From Austropuccinia psidii (Eukaryota > Basidiomycota > Pucciniomycetes > Pucciniales > Sphaerophragmiaceae): 64,000 nucleotides of DNA. Positions 60,311 to 64,000 of this stretch are shown piece after piece. Both the position numbers and the translations under genes were made by a program. Numbering within the stretch: position 1 is the first letter of the stretch; every line of letters starts with the position of its first letter. The stretch spans positions 3,815,888 through 3,879,887 of the forward strand of contig JALGQZ010000014.1 of the NCBI GenBank assembly GCA_023105745.1. The letters run 5' to 3'. The notes under the pieces are model-generated. The model was not told the origin of the DNA. It searched no databases and worked only from the letters and a program-made list of their open reading frames with translations.

Positions 60311-61678
60311 GAAAAATCCTCAAAACTTAACTTAATTCACACCACATGTGGTGTTAACCATCAATTTTTGTGTTAAAATTGAGGTGTTGTGTTTGGTTTA
60401 GAAGTTATGAGGAATTGAAATATTTTCAATTGAAATGTCAAAATGTGCGTGTGTATTACATAAGTGAACTTTAATTTACATATGAGGTATCAATTATTAC
60501 AGTTGTGTAATTAAAAGCTCAATTGAATTACATATGTAAATTATAATTTTATTACATGATGAGGAATTAAAGGAAAAATAAATTGGAAAGATTAATTCTA
60601 AGGGGAAAAGACACTCTAGCTCTAAGGGGGAGATAGACCCCCAAAATCCTTTCTTACTGTTGTAGGATATCAAAATCCATGCAAAAGTTCATTACTTTTG
60701 GCCTGGAATTGAGTCACCGGGTCTGTGACTCAATTGATGATGAGGATTTGATACCAACCAGGGTAGTTTTAACTGCTGCCAAGAGGGTAAAACTACCCTT
60801 AAGCTAAAAAAATGTTAGTAAAAACAGCTTTAACTGGTTTCTACGCCTCTTACACACATTCTTACATGGTTTGAAGGCTCTAGACCAGGTATTGATATAG
60901 TAATGGCTTATTTAAGGGTCCAAAATGGCTTAAACCAGCCCTTTTTTGGTCTAAACCAGGGTTCAATGATGCCATAATTGGCTTTTCTGTTGTCAGACTG
61001 TTTTCCAAGACTGAAAAGAGTAAGTTTTACTTTTGTAGTAAGAAAATTGATGGCTATAAATGAATGTATTCTTTGCCCCACTTTTCTCTTCATGTTTGAA
61101 TCATTTCCTTTCATAATTAGTTTAAACACTGTTAAACCAATCAATAAAAGATTCCAACCACCCTTTTTTAAAACCATTTTGAACCTTTTAGCCACGTGAA
61201 AAAATCATTATCATCATTGTTTGTAACTCTTATAATCATTTTTACCCCTGAACCACCCCAAAAGTGAATTAAAGCATCTTTCATCACTGTTAACTTTGTC
61301 ACTTTGTTTCCAAATTCACTCTGGTCACTTTTGGGCTTTTTTTCTCTTTAGATATCTTTTTGAAGACTTTTTTCTTTAATTAATTGCTTGCATTCCTTTG
61401 CTCAATTCATTTCAATTGAAATTGCTCTTGCAGAAACTTCTTTTGTAGCCTTAAATATCTCTTGTAGAGTATTTTTGGATAAATCATTATTGTTCGTAAA
61501 ACAATAAATTTTTATTATATTATTTTTTTATACTTAAAAAGTCAAAAAAAATTGAATTGGTGTGTTTTCTTTTTAAAAATACTATTTCTTACTATTTTAA
61601 ACAATTTTGCCTTATACAAATTTTGAGGACAGGAAAAGTACTTGATATTTTATCAAAGTTTCATATCCACACCTTAAA
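60311..61678 (+). repeat. E4 3' LTR, 5'-truncated
   Basis: Matches the 5' LTR from about 52990 onward (AAAATCCTCAAAAC) to CACACCTTAAA. About 430 bases of the LTR start are missing, together with the polypurine tract. The ORF from 59951 runs from integrase into this LTR. Confidence 0.88.
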
Positions 61679-62649
61679 TTTTTGCTAGTGGTTAAATTTG
61701 CAATTGTATCATTTGTTAAGGATGTTTCACCATATGTTTCTGTTGATTGCACCATACCTTTTGAATTATACTTATATTTAAACTTGACTTTATTCTTATT
61801 ATGCACAGCCTTGAGACATTTTTGCTAATGGTTAAATTTGGAATGGTGTCATTTGATACAGATATTGTACCATACGTTTGGTTGATTGTACCATTTTTTA
61901 AAACTTTATGCTTATCTCTACTAAGCTTATTTCTCTTTTTCACAGCCTTGAGACAGTTTTTCTCTTATTTAAATTTGTAATGGTGGCATTTGATACAGAT
62001 ATTGCACCATATGTTTGGTTGATTAGACCATTTTTCAAAACTGTATTCTTATTTCTTCTAACCTCATTTTTCTTCTTCAAAGCCTTGATCTGTATTTAGT
62101 TGAGTATTTTTATATGTAAAATTTAATTTGTAAATAATACCTGTAATTTTTGGTCATGGGAGTTTAAGTGGGGATTGAGTAATGTAAAACTATGTTAACT
62201 GATATGTAAGTGTTTTTTTATGTCAAGAAATGTAACACATGATGTTGTAAGAGTAATGGTATCACTTATGTAATATTACGCATGTTTATTCATATTGAAT
62301 ATTTAAACAAGCTGCATTTTTTCAAGCATATTCTTGTACCTAGTATAGAGTGTATAGTATCATTTCTCTTCTTTAATCCATGATATCTAAAGAATTATTG
62401 ATATTATGGGGTTGAGGAAATATGTTACTATAGGTAAAATTTGATGTAGATTCCAGTGGAATACTTATTTTTGTTATTTTAATATATTTCTCTTCCTTTT
62501 TCTTGAAATTTTTCACTTTTATCTTTCACTTTTTATCTTTCTTCTCTTCTTATATATATATCTTATTATTACTATTATTATTAATAATTCAAGTTTTAGC
62601 TTTGACATTGTGGAGTTGAACCTTGGAGGAACTGGTATGGAATACCACA
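61679..62649 (-). repeat. E3 5' LTR, inner part after the E4 insertion
   Basis: Continues the LTR repeat units interrupted at 52555 and aligns with about 26698-27495, ending GGAATACCACA at 62649 (left copy GGAATGCCACA at 27495). It has one more internal tandem unit than the left copy. Confidence 0.8.
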
Positions 62650-62699
62650 GTGTCAGAGACACCTCAGGCTCAGGCTCACAACTCAAAGTGTCCTCATGT

Positions 62700-63505
62700 G
62701 ATGCGACTTGAGATTTGGAGGATTGACTTGGGCCCGGAATAGGGTTCTACAAAAGGAGGGAGGAGTCAGTTCACTTGAGTCAAAAGTTGAAATTAGCAAA
62801 GGAATGGTTTTCTGCTTACTGCGGGACAAGTCCTCCAACCATCAGGTGCCACTTGGTCCTGGAGTTGGTTGCCCCGGAGTTTTGAGTCATATGAGGAACG
62901 GGAGTCTCTTGTCGCAGGGGATTAGGTGGGATTTGTTCTATGGGTAAAGAAGAATTGTTAGTATGATTGTATGAAGAAAAATGAGTCAGAGAAGAGAAAT
63001 AAGCGCTTACTTTGAAATTTGAATCCCATGGGTCACAAGAAATGGTGACAATCAGCCCAAGCTTGAATGTCCTCTTTCCATCGCCATCCTTCATCCGCTG
63101 GGTAATAATGAGCTATAGTGAAAAGTGCTCCAATAATGGAATTCCAAAAATCTTCTGAAGTGAGGTTTTGGCCATGACATGGTGAGCTGGTGCATGAAAA
63201 TCAGGTGAATCACCATGCTGAGCATGTGGCACATGATCTACACCTATGCAAACATTTGGAAGGGATACCCATTGGTAATATGCATGCATGCTGAAGTAGT
63301 ATTGAACAATCCTAATTTGTAGATCAGCCAACATTTTAGTACGTACACCTGTGGTGTACATGTATGCTGTGTGGCTGAGAAAATGCTTTGCAAGAATGTA
63401 ACATGCAATCAAGCCAAGGCCTTGAGTCAAATTTCTCAAATGCATCCCTTTGATGCAGGCTTTAGAGCTCCGCCTAACTACCGCACAGATGCTGGTGTAT
63501 TCCAA
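62700..63505 (-). pseudogene. Unrecognised repeat-type ORF, decayed
   Basis: Minus strand. A 130-codon frame (63505-63113; RIVQYYFSMHAYYQW, NVCIGVDHVPHAQHGDSP) runs into a second frame (63094-62816; SSLTHFSSYNHTNNSSLP, EQIPPNPLRQETPVPHM), then Pro/Ser-rich text with stops. Intron-like signals are present at 63010 (donor GTAAGC), about 62960 (branch TACTAAC) and 62938 (acceptor CATAG), but splicing there changes the frame. From memory, similar text recurs in rust genomes as a dispersed repeat. No function is recognised. It lies directly outside E3's right LTR. Confidence 0.35.
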
Positions 63506-64000
63506 GTTTTGGTGAGGGGTGCATCTTGGGATGAGGAATGATTTGAGTCATATGCAAATGGTTGATTCACTCCATTGGTAAGGTTGCGGCAAACTATGAC
63601 TTGCACCTGCATATGAATTTCACACCCCCAAATTTCCAGGCCACCACACACTTTCAGATGCACCCCTCCACAGGTCATATGCAGGAAATTTTCACCTGCT
63701 TGGCGGACCTTTTACCGCCTGTCCTCCAACCAACAATTCCTTTGTGCGGGTGGCCCACTTATCCGCAGATGCTCACCCGCCTGCGCAAGCAAACCTGAGC
63801 CCCATCAGTGTAGATTATCTACAGCCTCATACCTATTAAAATACTCCGCACCTATGATTCCTGATGCTGGATTGTTTTGTGTGGGGACCTGCCACCACAG
63901 GTCATATGCCGGACATTCACATACGCACTGCGGAACCTTCAGTTCCTGTTTTTCAGCCAACAGTCACACATTCCCCTCTGGAATCCCAGTATGTGTCAGT
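63506..64000. other. Right-edge stretch, repeat-like
   Basis: GC content is higher than in the retroelement parts, with CAGGTCATATGC occurring twice (63674 and 63898 regions). The plus-strand ORF at 63562-63798 (LADLLPPVLQP) may be part of another dispersed repeat. No gene is called. Confidence 0.3.

Larger units (their letters stand above)
52556..61678 (+). mobile_element. E4: decayed E2-family chromovirus inserted in E3's LTR
   Basis: Plus-oriented. It starts TGTGAGCC at 52556 and ends CACACCTTAAA at 61678. Flanks are TTTTC (52551-52555) and TTTTT (61679-61683), a 5-bp target duplication with one change, and the flanks rejoin into E3's LTR repeat (GAGACATTTTT|GCTAGTGG). The 3' end of pol, the polypurine tract and the first 430 or so bases of the 3' LTR are deleted. 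The two LTRs differ by roughly 8% over the part compared by eye. Gag-Pol has ten or more breaks. Confidence 0.92.
25592..62649 (-). mobile_element. E3: old gypsy element split by E2 and E4
   Basis: The LTR copies are 25592-27495 and 51453-52555 plus 61679-62649. Internal sequence lies at 27496-27885 and 37978-51452, with E2 inserted between these parts and E4 inserted in the right LTR. On the minus strand the order is primer site (51433-51450), gag, protease, an unrecognised ORF, a long non-coding stretch, RT, RNase H, integrase and polypurine tract (27496-27506). RT and integrase differ clearly from E1, E2 and E4. LTR copies differ heavily, and all coding parts carry stops or frameshifts. 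The right end is clean (CCACA at 62649). The left end is diverged, and I found no target duplication. Confidence 0.82.

Noticed and set aside
62938..63010. Candidate intron with GTAAGC, TACTAAC and CATAG
   Set aside because: The signals are good, but removing it shifts the downstream frame and meets a stop soon after. Kept only as a note on the decayed ORF there.
1..64000. tRNA, rRNA, CRISPR, telomere repeats, bacterial-type operons
   Set aside because: No cloverleaf with A/B boxes, rRNA core motif, regular spacer array or telomeric array was seen by eye. The setting is eukaryotic.

Overview
The window looks like repeat-dominated nuclear DNA of a rust fungus (Pucciniales). It is AT-rich and packed with chromodomain-bearing Ty3/gypsy LTR retrotransposons, and it carries a broken gene of the Tet-like 2OG-Fe(II) oxygenase type that is expanded in rusts. 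From memory the Gag-Pol wording and the dispersed repeats resemble Austropuccinia psidii (myrtle rust). I could not run a search, so the species is an inference. I see no convincing intact host gene, tRNA, rRNA or CRISPR.

Layout. 1-1844: right part of a plus-oriented LTR. 1845-6819: remnant E0 (minus), an LTR piece plus a decayed gag-protease with no RT. 6820-9052: repeats, then the displaced 5' flank of an ORF. 9053-20010: E1 (minus), a full-length chromovirus with 2.2-kb LTRs, 5-bp target duplication AAACT and a broken gag-pol. 20025-24171: plus-strand decayed ORFs, including the oxygenase pseudogene. 24490-24725: a 40-bp minisatellite. 25592-62649: E3 (minus), an old gypsy element of a different family. 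Two younger elements sit inside it. E2 (27886-37977, minus, TSD TTTGA) has near-identical LTRs and an uninterrupted 1974-codon Gag-Pol. E4 (52556-61678, plus) is a decayed relative of E2 inserted in E3's right LTR. 62650-64000: a further decayed repeat-type ORF.

How the parts work together. E3's integrase reads up to position 37983, stops at the E2 target duplication and resumes in frame at 27885, so the nesting is secure. LTR divergence by eye (E2 lowest, then E1, then E4, then E3) agrees with the nesting order.

Most interesting signal. E1, E2 and E4 share a second coding frame (called ORFx here) that overlaps the 5' part of gag. Its exons are bounded by 62-77-nt intron-like segments with donor, branch and acceptor signals at matching places. 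The gag-pol start codon lies inside one of these introns, so splicing would switch one RNA between Gag-Pol and ORFx. The first junction would itself create the ORFx start codon. Other points of note are a protease DPG active-site variant whose proline is shared by E2 and E4, and an unrecognised duplicated ORF between protease and RT in E3.
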